Part shown: positions 33,933 to 46,529 of the stretch, piece by piece
Layout: each line of letters starts with the position of its first letter
Numbering within the stretch: the first letter of the stretch is position 1
Assembly (NCBI RefSeq): GCF_000516985.1
Contig: NW_006917099.1
Coordinates: forward strand, 1,628,685 to 1,692,684
Direction of reading: 5' to 3'
DNA: 64,000 nt
Origin: Pestalotiopsis fici W106-1
Taxonomy: Eukaryota; Ascomycota; Sordariomycetes; Amphisphaeriales; Sporocadaceae
Notes under the pieces: generated by a model
Databases searched by the model: none
What the model saw: only the letters and a program-made list of their open reading frames with translations
What the model was told of the DNA's origin: nothing
Position numbers and translations under genes: made by a program

Positions 33933-36900
33933 GCTGCAAGAGCATCAGTCACGCGACCATTCTCAGCTACTCACCTCGAATTGCCTTGGAATCACCAAGG
34001 GATCAAACAATACTCTTTGAAATTGACCATTCAACCAAGAGTATGTGTCTTTTCATTCTCGTCAAGAGTTTCTCAAACTGACATTTCATAGGGTTACACT
34101 GCAGCCAAGTGCCGTCGATTACGAAATTGCTTCGTTGACAGATCTCGATGTGTCCACTTGCGATTTGGAGACAATACTAGGGCTGTCCGAGTTGAGAATC
34201 CATCAAGGTTGATGGTACGCTCCGACGCCCGCATTCTGAATGATCGTCAGTCATCTGAGTGACCCCGCTACCCCAACGGATTGACCTGTGTGGATTGCCA
34301 ACAATGGTCTCCAGTTTTGGTCAGACGACGGCTCTCGTGCGGAGAAGGACTCGCTTCATATCTCTTTCGATGTGATGGATCTAGTTTGCAGAGACTGGCG
34401 TTGCCGGTTGGAGGTTTATCTGCAGATCATATGGTGTCGTTTGGACGCCACAACCAATGAGTGTTCATCTTAATATCTCAACTCCACCCAAAGAAGCAAT
34501 TGCAAGGGGTGGCGATCATCACTATTGCTTCAGTTTGAAGACCAATTAGGACAGTGTCGGTCATAGCTCTCACTGACAGCACTCTAACCATCACATCACG
34601 CCAGCACGAGTCATTGGTGGGCAAGCTGTTGATAGGTTTCCATTGGTTGTCATCGTATGCTATCCCGCGTTGTGCACTCCTAATCGCGCGCCGTTGCATA
34701 TATTTGCGACGCCGAAGAGGCAGCTAAGATACTGCCGTCAATACTTGGTGTCGCCAGTCTAGTTGCTATAGACAAATGATGGCGGCCGGGGAAATGAGGA
34801 CAAGACCATAGTCTTACCTAATAGCTCTCCGCATTGATCTGTATACCAATCAGACAGGATTGTCCATTGCCTAGCTATGCGTGTAGATATCAGCAACTTG
34901 TCATGATCATGCCTCCTCACGGCACTTCTCTTTCCATGTACTGTCCAGAGCTTTTTCCAATCGGATGAGCACAAAATGCCCCGGCCTCGTTGCCGAACCC
35001 CACGAAAGAGGCCGAGACGAGTCACGCAATCACATTGAGGTGGTTTGTTTATTGACATGACGTTCTGCTGATTATCACTCCACTATGACTACACATTGCG
35101 TGCCTTTCTACCCGGGGCTTTATCACACCAACCCACCAGACCCAACCGTTGTGAGGGGGGCGTTTTTTTTTAGGGGATATCAATCAAGACATGTGCAGGT
35201 AGTCAGGTACCATTCAAACCACTTTTCATCGGTTTCTGTTCAACCATGATATACTTTGCAGTAGTTCAATACAGGGTCCTTGGTCTTTTCTTTCAGCCCC
35301 TCATCTTTCCCTCATTTTTTCCCCCTCCTCGTAAGACAAGAATGACGCCGAATGGCGCAGGTCTAGATCATAAAAACACCCCACAAGGCAAGAGCTAACT
35401 GAAAACACCGGCAAAAAAGATGAATTGATAAGGACCCCCACTGATTGCGTGGTTTAATCTAGTATACATGGTACATTACCTTGATGGATGCAGTACATAG
35501 GTGACGTTTTGGAAATGGGGGAAACGTTATGTACTCTGAACCGTATCATGGCGTGAAAGGTTAAGCAGAAAGAGATCGCCCCGTTCTTTCCGAGGCGTTT
35601 GGGATGGTCAAAGTCAATCTCCCCTTGATGGACCGTAGTGATCAGCACAGCCTGTGCATTTGTACACAGTAGGATTTCTACTTGTTGGTTTTCTTGTTAC
35701 CAGAGGGACGACTATGCGGTTCGAAACGAGTACCTGTACAGTGAAGAAAAGTAGAAGTGAAATTCTCCTGACAAACCTGCCTCCTCATTTCTACGAATTA
35801 TTGAAACGAAACCGATAGATTGAGTGGCCCTTGTGTCTGCGTGATCTGTCGTAAAAAAGAACATGTCGCACGAAAGGGCTGCACACCCGCCGCTGCTCTT
35901 CATCTTATCTACATCACGTTGGTCAGAATGAGCAGAAAGAAGCAATTCGTCTCATTTCCCCAGATTTCCATGTACCCCAGATTTTAGGTTTCCACCATGG
36001 GGAGCCGAGCCTCTTGGGAGCTGGGTTGGGGTGGGCTGGCTTGGCTGGCTGCCCCAAGGACTCCCAAGCCACTTCTCTAATCCTCATCTTTCTTTGCACA
36101 ACCGTTTTTGTCCAGTTTGGCTACCAACTACTTACTCTTTTCCCGGTCTTAATTCTGGTGGCCTTTGGGCCCCCAGCGGTCTCGCTTCCTACTGGGTCAA
36201 ATGGGGGTCTGCAGACTAGAGAAGTGGCTGGCTCAGACTGGCGCTGCATCTCAGAGGGCTGGGTTCGCCCAATCATGTATGTCTCAGGGACTTTGCTTGC
36301 TCGAGTCAGACAGACTTGCTTTTTGTTGCTGTACTATTTCTCGCATATATTCAAAAACTCTAATTCTGATTTTGCCCGTGTTCGTGCGTCTACATATTAC
36401 ATGCCGGGGCGGCAGCTCGGGAGAGAGAGGGGTGGAGGAAAGAAAATAAACAGCATCAAACACTGTGCGTCGAAACACGCGAGCAACACAAGTTGCATGC
36501 GTCGATGAACCCTACGCGGCGCCCTACCCAGCAGATAGAGGGGAGAGAGTTTTCTCTCAACGGCCCGAGCAAGTTTAGGCGAATGGGAAGCATTTCATCC
36601 CACACAGTCCGGACGAAATCGAATTGCTTGTTGGGTGAGAGACTGCAGCGGACACGAGTCTGATGATGTTTTCGCCCCCCCTTCGTCCCGCAGCCCAGCC
36701 CGTAATATCACGTAGTTGTGCATGGATTATGACCTCAAGCGACACAACACCCAGAAAGGCATATACTACTTCATAATCACACTTGGGAGAAAATTGACTT
36801 TACGCGTTAGCTACGAATAGTATTGTTTTATCTATCCCAAAGCCAGCATTCAAACATGTGATATTTTTGGGGGGTTTCGTATACGGTTCATGTCTCCCAG

Positions 36901-36983
36901 CCGTTCCGTTTCTCCAGTCCTTGTCATATCGGTGGAACGGGACACGGTAGCTAGAGATGCCTCTAGGAATGCATAGTGATGCT
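33933..36983. other. Intergenic region (3.1 kb)
   Basis: 3' flanks of BMT2 and UTR4 facing each other. Open frames of up to 164 codons (near 36.0-36.5 kb) lack domains or splice support and look like chance. No gene called. Confidence 0.5.
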
Positions 36984-38578
36984 CTACTCTGCGGCTTCTG
37001 GAGTCTCCTTGGCCTCCTCAGTAGTCTTGGGCGTAGGTGGTGCATCCCCGACGGCCTGAGCAAGCAACTTGTCCATGCGGGACGGCTCCTCCTGGTTCTC
37101 AGTAGTGCCCTGCTTGGTCTCTGTGGCGCTGGGTGCAGCTACATCCTGCGCGGCTCTCGCTGGGCTGGGCTCATCGTCACCCCCTGTGGTAGTCTTGAGA
37201 CGCTTGGCATCCGGGTTCTCAGCCTCGGGTGCTTCGGCTGCTGCCACTTTGGCATCGCTGCCCTCGCCGAGCACAGCCTCGTCAGCCGTCCTCTTACCCA
37301 GTGCCTGGAGTCGCTTGATGACGAAATCATCTTCGATCGCCTGGAATGTTTCCACGACATCATACTTGTCGTACACCTCTGGAGCTAATTCTGCGTTGCC
37401 AGGGCGCTTCACGACGACGGATCTCATGCCGGCCTTGATGGCAGCTTCGACTTCCTTGACATTGTCACTCAGGAAGAGGAACTGGCCGGGTAGGACATCC
37501 GGGTGCTTGCTCGCAATGGTTTCATAGCTAGACGATTCCGTCTTTAAGCCAGCGTTTATGGTATCGAACCAATCCGAGATCATCCAGGTTAGATCTGGGG
37601 TCTCGGCGTTGGTGTGCTTGAAGAGTAACTTTTGGGCGGGAACAGATCCTGACGAATAGATCATCAACTTGACTCCCTTTCCGTGCCACTTTGCCAGCGT
37701 GTCGAGCACATCGGGGAACAGAGGAGCCTTGATCTCTCCAGATCGATAACCCTCCTCCCAGAGATAGCCCTGGAGGTTCTTCAAGTAGGAGATCTTGACA
37801 TCCCGGCTGGCCAGGTCGATCACGTGGGCCTGAAAGGCGTCTTGGTTGTCTCTGTACTCGGTAGGAAATAGATCCCGATACTCCTTGAATTTCGGCTCAT
37901 CCCACTGAGTCTTGACAACCTCTGGCAATACCTTGAGTGCATACGGGAACTAGATGATGTGTCAGTTGATCGGGCCAATCACAATGCAATCATTTTTGAG
38001 TGAGCCTCCAAATCGCCACCGACGGTCTAGAACTCTGGCCGCTAGAGAGCGATTTGCAAAGCAAGACATTTTTATCAGGATCCCATCAAACGACGATCCA
38101 GATAGGGTGATTTCGGGATCGTCAACTTCGGGACACTCCCGAGCAGCAGGAAACCGCAGAGCAGTTCTGCAACGCCATCCAGGTGCATCATCCATCGTGA
38201 TAGGAAAGTGAAAAAAACGAAACGAAAAAATTCTTCACCGACTTGACACGAAAAGTCGGAAGGAATGACCATTGGAAGCAGAAAAATTTTCAGAAAAAAA
38301 AATGACAAGAATCTTACCAAGACATCCCGGACAAAACTAATCTCACATATTGTTCCCTCTGGTTAGGTATAGCATTAGCAAGCTTGCACAGACTAATGCA
38401 ATGCTGCCATGGAAGCAAAGGATCATTGTGGACTCCCGGGTCAAGCAAGGCAAGGAAGGGGAGCTTTTGCCATTGGGAGCTTCAAGTGCCGCTGCTTGGG
38501 AAGGTGAAAAAAGAGCTTGTAGCTTGGGTACTAACCAATATCGAGGAGAACAACCTGGACGGAGGAAGAGACGGCCAT
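36984..38578 (-). CDS. UTR4: Enolase-phosphatase E1 of the methionine salvage pathway
   Basis: Three exons on the minus strand: 38578-38536 (ends CTCGATATTG|GTTAGT), a 41-nt exon 38358-38318, and 37949-36984; phases agree, giving 349 aa. The joined N-terminus, MAVSSSVQVVLLDI then EGT, recreates the HAD motif I (DxEGT) typical of this enzyme. IYSSGSVPAQKLLF is motif II and FLFLSDNVKEVEAA the acidic motif. The enzyme converts 2,3-diketo-5-methylthiopentyl-1-phosphate through an enol intermediate to the acireductone, recycling methylthioadenosine to methionine. Fungal homologues are usually about 230-250 aa; here a ~110-residue Glu/Ala/Pro/Thr-rich tail follows the HAD domain, probably disordered. 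Confidence is high because the two small upstream exons restore exactly the missing catalytic motif. Confidence 0.92.
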
Positions 38579-41500
38579 GGTTTTTGGGGCAATAGGTCCG
38601 TTCACGATCTGAGATCGCTATGCAATCAACTTTGGGGGGGAAGTTGGCGGGCAGCAGGGCGGGAGTTCCGGGAACCAATGTTAGGCTACCCGTCGGTGCG
38701 GAGCGGTGAAGTAAGCGATCAGGGCTTTTTTTGCTTGCTTGCCTTCCTGCTTTGTTACGCCTTGCCTGGCACGTAGTAGGGTATGTAGTGGTTGCTTGGG
38801 GGCGGGCTTTCGGCGAGCAAGCAGCAAGCTGTTCGCGTTTGAAGCGCGTAGACGGCGACAGAGAAGAGTTTTTTTTTTTTTTCTCCCTCTTCTTCCTCCT
38901 TGTCCCCCAAACTTACTACGTACAGGTGCTTCCTGGTTGTGAAAAGAGCACGTTGCCAAATCAGAGGCGTCGGAATGGCTACGGGTGGGTTAGGTGTGGT
39001 AGGCAAGGTGTCGTCGAGATGGCGGTCAAGATAGATGAGAGTCTGAAAAGGGCAAGAGGACAGCCTTTTTCGGGTTGAATCGTTGTGATAGTGCACGCGT
39101 CCTGGCTTCAGCTCACGTCTACAGGCCAAAGTCATTGGGAGGCCACATGGATAATGTGCACAAAAAAGGTTGGCATGGGAAGCACTGGAGGCACTTGAGC
39201 CCCCCGGCTGCAGCGGTAGTGTTAGAATGAATGCATTGTTGTGGAGACGGAATTTTATGCAAATCCGCCTGACACTCATGTTGCAGCCGACAAATGCTAA
39301 AAAGCCAAAGAGACGAAGAAGCAGCAGGCACTTGTTTATCACCAGCCGCCTACGAGTTCCAGATAAAGACAAGTTTCAACACTTGGCTTCAGGTCGATTT
39401 TCATAGTCTCGTGAAGCGCAAAATGGATACGTTCCGGATCTGCATGATCGTGCAGATTTTTCTGCCTCTTTGCGGCGAAAGATGAAGAACCACCACCCTC
39501 GTGAACATGCTGGAACGAGTATAGCCAACGGCTTGCTCCCGTGGTCAGCATACAGATGTCAATATCGCAGCCCAAGGCTTCTTCCTTCTTTCTGGTCATG
39601 GAAGTTGGCGACCCGCTTGACGGCTTATTACATCGTGCACCTATCCGCCCACTCACACACATCTACGCAGTACATGCACCCACACATACATCCACAGTAG
39701 ACATAATCGATAAGTTACCGACTGCCGAATGGTCCCGACTATGCAAATACCCACCCGTCTACTGCAGGTGGTTGAGCAAGGACTCTGAACTTGGCCAAAC
39801 TTGGCGCAACTTGGACCTCTCTCCAAGCTCCCCCATGCCAGTTGCCAGCCAAGCCAGCCTCTGCTCGCTGTGTGGGAGCCCAAAGGGTGGCAGACCTGAA
39901 TGCAGGCTGGGCAGATGAGGCAGGCACTGCAAAAAAGAAAGAGCCACGCGATACAGTAAGCATCCCACACACTTTTTGACCGACTTTCGCAATATTCGCA
40001 GTGATACCCAAAAGGTCCGAGGTAAGGGAGTATAGCATGTCTGATAAGGCAAACCGTCAACTTGAACAGGACCATTGGTGTGATTATGGAACAGATGATG
40101 GCGGCATCTCTATTCGCGAGCACGAGCTGCGGGAAAAGCGCACGAGTCAGGTTGGGAAGACTATGCGGAACAGCTAGATTGATAAGTACGTTCGGATGAC
40201 TTTGACTTACCCCATTGATCAACGGTACTATAGAGCGCAAGATAAGATAGGTAGATCTCTTGACTGCCGCCTCAAAAGGATACAGTGTTTTGTGATAGTA
40301 TACTGCTGATCAAGTGGAATATTAATCGCAATCCGACGATCAGTTCCGCTATCGCAGTCAAGTAGAGGTCACGACATTGGTTTCTTGCGCCCTGTTTTTC
40401 ACACGACCTCAAGAAATAATATTACTAGTCTAGCTACTATTTGGTATTCTACTATTCTACCAGACCTCTCATATAATCGAAAAGGGTATGGGATGGGACA
40501 CTCGGCAGTCCCTGACCACCTTGGCCCTTACGCAAACCTCTCGCGGGCGTGAGCCAACATTGGACGGCGCGGCCAATCACGATCAAAGTCGGCCCCCATA
40601 GTAACCAATCTGAGGGCTAGTCGCAGAAGACTACGAGGGATTGGTTCAAGGATGGCACACGCATGACGCTCTGAATGCAGTAGAGTAGTATTGCATCTGA
40701 GGTGCATAGAAGGGCTGGTGGAACTCAAGCCAAACACAGGCCTCAAAGTGATCGTCTACTTGGTCTGTATCGTGCTATGGTTGCGTGTTTCTGCGCTAGA
40801 TAGAGCCCACGATCAACAAAATCATGCAAGCAGAAAGCAGCCGGTTCCAGCGACAGCACATCCCAAAGTGGTTCGTTTTCCTGAAGCAAGTGCCATAAGT
40901 GGCCCGTCTCCTTTTGTTATTGTTGACAAGTGACCAGAAAGAGGTTGAGCGATAACAGCGGCCCAGCGGGCGCTTGTTGACTGGTTGCGATGAAAGCCCA
41001 AACTGCAGCGCAATCATATTATAGACAGCATGTATGTACCATATTCCCATGAGCTTGGCAGGCGTTGCGAGGCCACGATCATACTCACCGCTAAACCGAT
41101 TGCAATGCAATACTATGTGTACTGCAATGCTGTTTATACTCTTATTGGCATCTTGCAATGCCGGCATGGGACATACTGTTTCAAGCGGGCAGCATAGGGA
41201 AGCATGGGAAGTGGTGGGGCCCTTCTTTCGAGCTCAATGCTCCTTTCCCGTCCGTCTCTTCGTTTCAAGCAGGGCGAAGCGAATGTAGTGTAGGTTAAAA
41301 AAATAGTAGCCCGTGTTAGAGGGTAAGAGTTTCTTCAGCTTCCCAAGAAGGGTTCATTGATCAACCACACGGCCAACCGCTGCTGCAACCAATCCAGGTC
41401 TGATACAGACCAACATAATAACAAGGGATAATAATGCAGATCTACACGCACAAAACATCATAGCATAGCATTTTCTACCATCCATAAAAGATGTCTTTGG

Positions 41501-42121
41501 ATGCATGCACATAGCCACCCCTCTTCAAGACAAACGACGGCGACAGCAACAAGAGAGACAGCCATGGCACCATCGGGGACCTCCGGACGAACAGACGTTG
41601 AAGGGTCCAGCAAGCAAATCCGGGGAAAGCTTGTGTTGGTGGCACCTCTGAAACCTGCGAGAGGTCGTGCACGCACCCAGATTCGCCATACTTGAACAGG
41701 CGCAGACGCAATAGCACACCCACCCACCACTACTTTTGGGCATTGCAGTTGAATGCTTCTTTTTTAGCCGCGCCATGTGAGTACCATTTGAGAAGAAAAG
41801 CAATGCCCACCAAGACATGACATGCTGAGCATGTTTGCGTCAAAAGTATTGCGACATACTAGACAGCATCGGGTGATACTCAGGCGATACCGTTGGGTAA
41901 GGTGGTCACACGGCAGTGGGCTAAGGCGGCAGTAGAACAAAATAGGCCAGCGAATACGATGCCATGCTGCAGTTTTCCCTTTGATCATTTATGTAATGTT
42001 TTGACTCGCAAGGTTGGAATGGAAACATGATTTTCTTTCATGCTTTTATCATACTGTATGGGTTAGTTCAAATCCACCTCTTGTTGACTCGGGGCTGCGC
42101 AAGTTTTGTGATACACTGTAG

Positions 42122-42158
42122 ACACACACACACACACACACTCTCTCTCTCTCTCTCT
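42122..42158. repeat. (CA)n(CT)n microsatellite
   Basis: About ten CA units followed directly by about nine CT units; intergenic. Confidence 0.95.
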
Positions 42159-43792
42159 TGTTTTTGTTGATTAAACTGTCCAGATCGGGATGGAGGAGGG
42201 TTGGAGGAATGCCGACCACTGTAATTCCAAGCATGCTTTATTAGACAAAACCGAAACAGGCGAGACGATCCCCTCTGGATTGGCCACAGATGGCATCATC
42301 CCGCCCTATCGACGTTGCAATGGCAAAACACACAAGGCGGGTGATGCGACAGCCATGACATATTAATTACTGCGTACTGTAAACAAACTCGACAAGCATG
42401 TTACCCAAGTTGTGTCACTCTTTCACGATCCTACAGTATCCTTTTCTTTGCAACGGGCCTCCGGTTCAAGCCGACCGACACCGGCCAGTCCGACTCATTC
42501 TCGAAATAGGATCCCTCTGTCACCTGCGGATTCTAATCGTTGCGCCATTGCCACTGATGACTACAACGTGCTGCGTACCTGATTCTGGGCGCGGTTTCGT
42601 CGGCGCCACTTGGCTGGGGCGGGCCAGCGCCTCGCAAAGCTGATGGGTGAATTGATTAGCGAATTGCTAATTATGAACATCCAGCACGAGCTCATTGGCA
42701 AATTCATGTGTTCATGTTATTTATTTTTGTTTACTGGGAAAGCAAAAGCCTGGGCCTACCTATGGGGTACATACCCATCATCAAATCAGCAGGTCATACG
42801 TAGTAGTACCTACACTGTAGAGCAGTCATGCCTCACTTTTTTTTTCCCCCCCACTGTACCGCGGCTATTACTGTGTACCATTATCCTACCACATTGCGAC
42901 ACAGTCCATTTCCCAGGATGTGGTCGAAGCTCCAGCTTTCATTTCGACAGGGTATTCAGCTCAACCTGAGGTCATTCGGAAATCATCAAGCTAAACCGGC
43001 CGAGGTGGGCTTGCAATCAATGAAATCAATTGCAATGTTGATAGGCATAGCTACTACTACCGCCGATGAGTAAGAAAAGGATTGAATTGCTTCAAAGCCG
43101 TGTTTCTCTTGGAAATGGTGTCCTCTCCTTGCATGTATTAAGATTACGCAAAGGCGGTCAAACTGTTCAACCAGCAACAGAGTTGCATACAACCAGCCAG
43201 CCAGACACAAAGCAGCAGCTGGTTGTGAAGGATGAGGGCTGGCGAGATGCAGGTATCAGGAGGGTGCATACGCCTGCAGACCAATAGCACTGCCCTGAGG
43301 TCCGTCATGAAACCCGAGAAGCTGCTCGAAGGCTCGCGATGGTGCTGGGGCCGTGTGAACAGCCGAATCTGGACAATTGGGGGAATTTTCCTGCCATTGT
43401 GTGATGTATTGCGTGCACAGCATATTTTCAAGCAGAGAGAACCTACCAGTAGAGCCCAGAACCAGCCACAGTTTGGGAGCTTTCGTTGTACACAGTTTGC
43501 TCACTGATAGGTAATGTAATCCATGGCGCTGCATAAGTCAACTGACCAAGCGCGTACCCGGTTCCTGCGGCAAGGCCTGGAAAAAGGCCAGTGAATCAGG
43601 TACCTCGTACAGTCTTTTTTACTACGTGTCTCGATGTCTAGGGGACGAGCCGAGGACGCTAGACAGGCCAGTCCGAAGCAGACAGGCAGATACTTGTCGA
43701 GGATAGAGGGCGACGCGCCGATCGGTCTGCTTACTGGTCGCCGCTACCTGCGAGCCATGTGTCCTCGTCCTGCCGATTGTGCTGCATTTCAG

Positions 43793-44125
43793 TGACCCGC
43801 CAGCTGATCAGGTACGGGCCAAAGAGGTACTTTGGTGTGGTGGGGTTGCTGCTCGCCTGCATATCGACTATTTGCACTATTGTATACCGTGCAGTGCTAG
43901 CCCTCATGCTCTCGGGGGTTGGACTGGAAGCTTCCAAGCCTGCCAAAGAAGAGGACATTGAGAGTCGACTTGGCTGGCTGGCCGCCAGAGACGCTCAGCT
44001 CACCACTTGGCCGCCCCAAAGCTCAGGGCATTCATCCCCCGTTGGTCGAGAGCTCGAGTCCCTCGGCGGCCCTATAAACGAACCCGCACTGTTTCGAGAG
44101 ACCCGAACCCGCGGCATTCCTGATA
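43793..44125 (+). other. Exon-like open block with a possible membrane helix
   Basis: On the plus strand an acceptor-like GCATTTCAG precedes 43793 and a GTAAGA donor follows 44125. The frame between encodes a hydrophobic stretch of about 26 residues (core YFGVVGLLLACISTICTIVY), followed by a charged region (KPAKEEDIESRLGWL). On the minus strand the same DNA also shows an open block of about 70 codons between a TTTGGCAG acceptor and a GTAAGC donor, so the coding strand is undecided. No start or partner exon was found. Confidence 0.22.
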
Positions 44126-44545
44126 GTAAGAGTACAAGTTGGTCAGCAGTCACTCAATCAGACAGTCCATGTACCTATTCGATTCCGTTTCAACTCTCCT
44201 CGCGCAACATACAAACCACTAACCATACAACATGCCAGATTGACTACATTGAATGAATACCACTCTTACATGCCATGAGCTTGCCATCCATTTCAATCGA
44301 ATCCACAGAAGAGACCGGGCTTTGCCTCATTCCATGAGAAACCCAAGTCAAAGCAAGGTCGTGAAATGACAGTCAGGACCTGGTGTCTCCAGTCTTATTA
44401 GAGTACTTTGCAGGCAGGCAAGTAGGTAATGTAGGTAGAGTCAGAGAGTCCTGGGGCCAGGTGGTAACTGTACGAAATAGAGATGAGCACTCGTGAACTG
44501 TGAGTTACAGCGCACATAGTACTCCGAGCCCGGCATTCGCTGGAG

Positions 44546-46529
44546 ATGATACAGAAATACAATGATAGGCAGCAAGTAGACCGTCAAGACCGTTTCTCAG
44601 ACAGAGATAATACGTGGCCCCCCAACAAACTCGGCAAGTATCTGCCTAACGCCCATCATCACTCCCTCTCTGGTAATTCGTCATCTTCATTCCGTGCCAG
44701 ACACGGTCTACATACTGTCCTGGTCTGGGAAGACGCAAGCCCAGCACGCAGCAGAGCGAGGCGCTTGCCGCGACACCCCGGTCAGATCCTATGTCACCCA
44801 TTCATCCCAATTCATGGTCTCGCTCTTTGCTGGCTCCATTATCGTCCCACACTAGCGAGGTACGTAGCTGGCCTACGCCCCGACTCGTCCAGGTTGCCCA
44901 GGTCCGGGCCTCCCCCCCCATGCCTCCCCCCCTTCGGGCTCTCGTTCACTCGCTCGACCGTCCATCGTCTTCTATCTTCTACTGCTTCTTCCTGTTCTGA
45001 CCTTACCAATCCAACCTTTTATCTTTCATCCCGTTCGCTCCGTATTCCCATTTTCTCGCGCGATTCGCACCCCATAAGAGTACATACTACAATATACTTA
45101 GAAATCAAGCAATCGAGTCTCGCGAGAAAATAGGATCTCTTTTTTCCTCTTGTATCGTTCTTCGCCTTTTTACCTAGCAATACCTAATAATCGACAATCC
45201 CAACCCTCCTCTCTCCTTCCTCGCCTCTCGACTTTCACCGCCCTCTGCTGCGACTGCCTGCTTGCCTGCCTTTGTGACAAGAAAACCCAACACGATCACG
45301 CCTCACAAAGACAAACGAACAGCGACCCTCTTTGTTCGTAGCAAAGTAGCTTAAAGCGAAATCCTCGGGCTCTGATTCACATCCACTTCCAACTATTTAC
45401 CACCAGTCTGGTGATCGAATCCTCCCATTCGACTTCGGCATTCCGTGCTCACCACGTCACGCCCACTTGACTACCGGATCCGCAAACTAAACCAGGACTC
45501 CCCACCTTGTATCTCAGCCTGTCAACAGCAGACCCTCCGTACAAGGCCCGACCTGGAAGAGTCATCCCTCCCCCAGATCTGGTTATCGTTGCCTTTGTCG
45601 AGTCAGCTAGTATTTGTTCTTCAAGTCGGCCACTGCCAGTTCCTGCATCCGTCACTCCGAAGCTCATCGCAACTCAACCTCTTCCTAACTCGACACGCCC
45701 AAACGATACCCTGGTGGTAGACCGGACCTCCCCTCGACCCGGTCACTCGACTACCACCACACATCACCACTCTCCTCCCTCTGCTTCGTTGATATCTCTC
45801 AAACGATTCGACCACAGCAGAAACAAAATAGATCTCGCTCGGATGCAGCTCTAAAACTCTAGACTAGCATCCTTGTGCTGACTATCGTGGTCCCCCCTCC
45901 CACGTTTCGTTGAAGCATCAGTTGCCTGGTAGAACTACACAATCCATCTACTACTACAACAACAATCTGCATCTACGCAACAACCACGCAATCCCGGCCA
46001 AGGTACTGCATCACCTCCACCGGACGCAGCAGCAATCAACAACAAACCAACACACTCTCTTCAGATTTTCTTTACCACAATTCCATGTCCTCATAACGAG
46101 CATTTCCTTTCACTCTTTCAAGGACTCCAGTCCACATCTTTGACGAACCTTTTCCCACCCACTCTTCTCATTTGTATCTGCAAACCAAACGACAATACCC
46201 TCGATGAGCCTCTGACTGTGAACGAATTGGAGTTATATCGTGCTTTTCATTTCCTACAACTTCGCAACCAAACTGTACATTCTGCGACCAAACTCTCAAC
46301 ATCTCGAATCTCCTTCGGCCTGCGCCATCGCTGTTCAACCACCTGTCACCAACAAACGTCTCTTTCGATCTAGTACACGGAAAGGAAACCAAAAAAAGTT
46401 GTTTTTTTGCTACAAAACGGTTCAATAGAGGGGCGACAGGTTGTGTAGACTTGTATCAACACTCGTGGTCTTTTGTCCGCTTTCGTCTCTCTCGACTCTT
46501 CAAAATCGTCTCTCCCCAGAGACATCGTC
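44546..46529 (+). promoter_or_regulatory. Long pyrimidine-rich leader/promoter of KSP1
   Basis: About 2 kb strongly enriched in C and T on the plus strand, with many short upstream ATG frames. It leads straight into the KSP1 start at 46530. Such DNA is typical of promoter plus long 5' leader at fungal signalling genes, so translation of KSP1 may be regulated. The transcription start cannot be located from sequence. Confidence 0.5.

Larger units (their letters stand above)
38579..44545. other. Gene-poor region (6 kb)
   Basis: No confident gene. A (CA)n(CT)n microsatellite lies at 42122-42158. Around 43.73-44.26 kb both strands carry exon-like open frames flanked by splice-like signals (separate entry). 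Elsewhere only short, composition-driven frames are present. Confidence 0.45.

Noticed and set aside
36014..36508. 164-codon plus-strand frame
   Set aside because: Low-complexity beginning, no domain, and no splice or promoter context.
43999..44125. Minus-strand small gene starting MPRVRVSRNSAG
   Set aside because: Upstream acceptor and downstream donor look good, but the phase does not join the next open block, leaving only about 50 residues.
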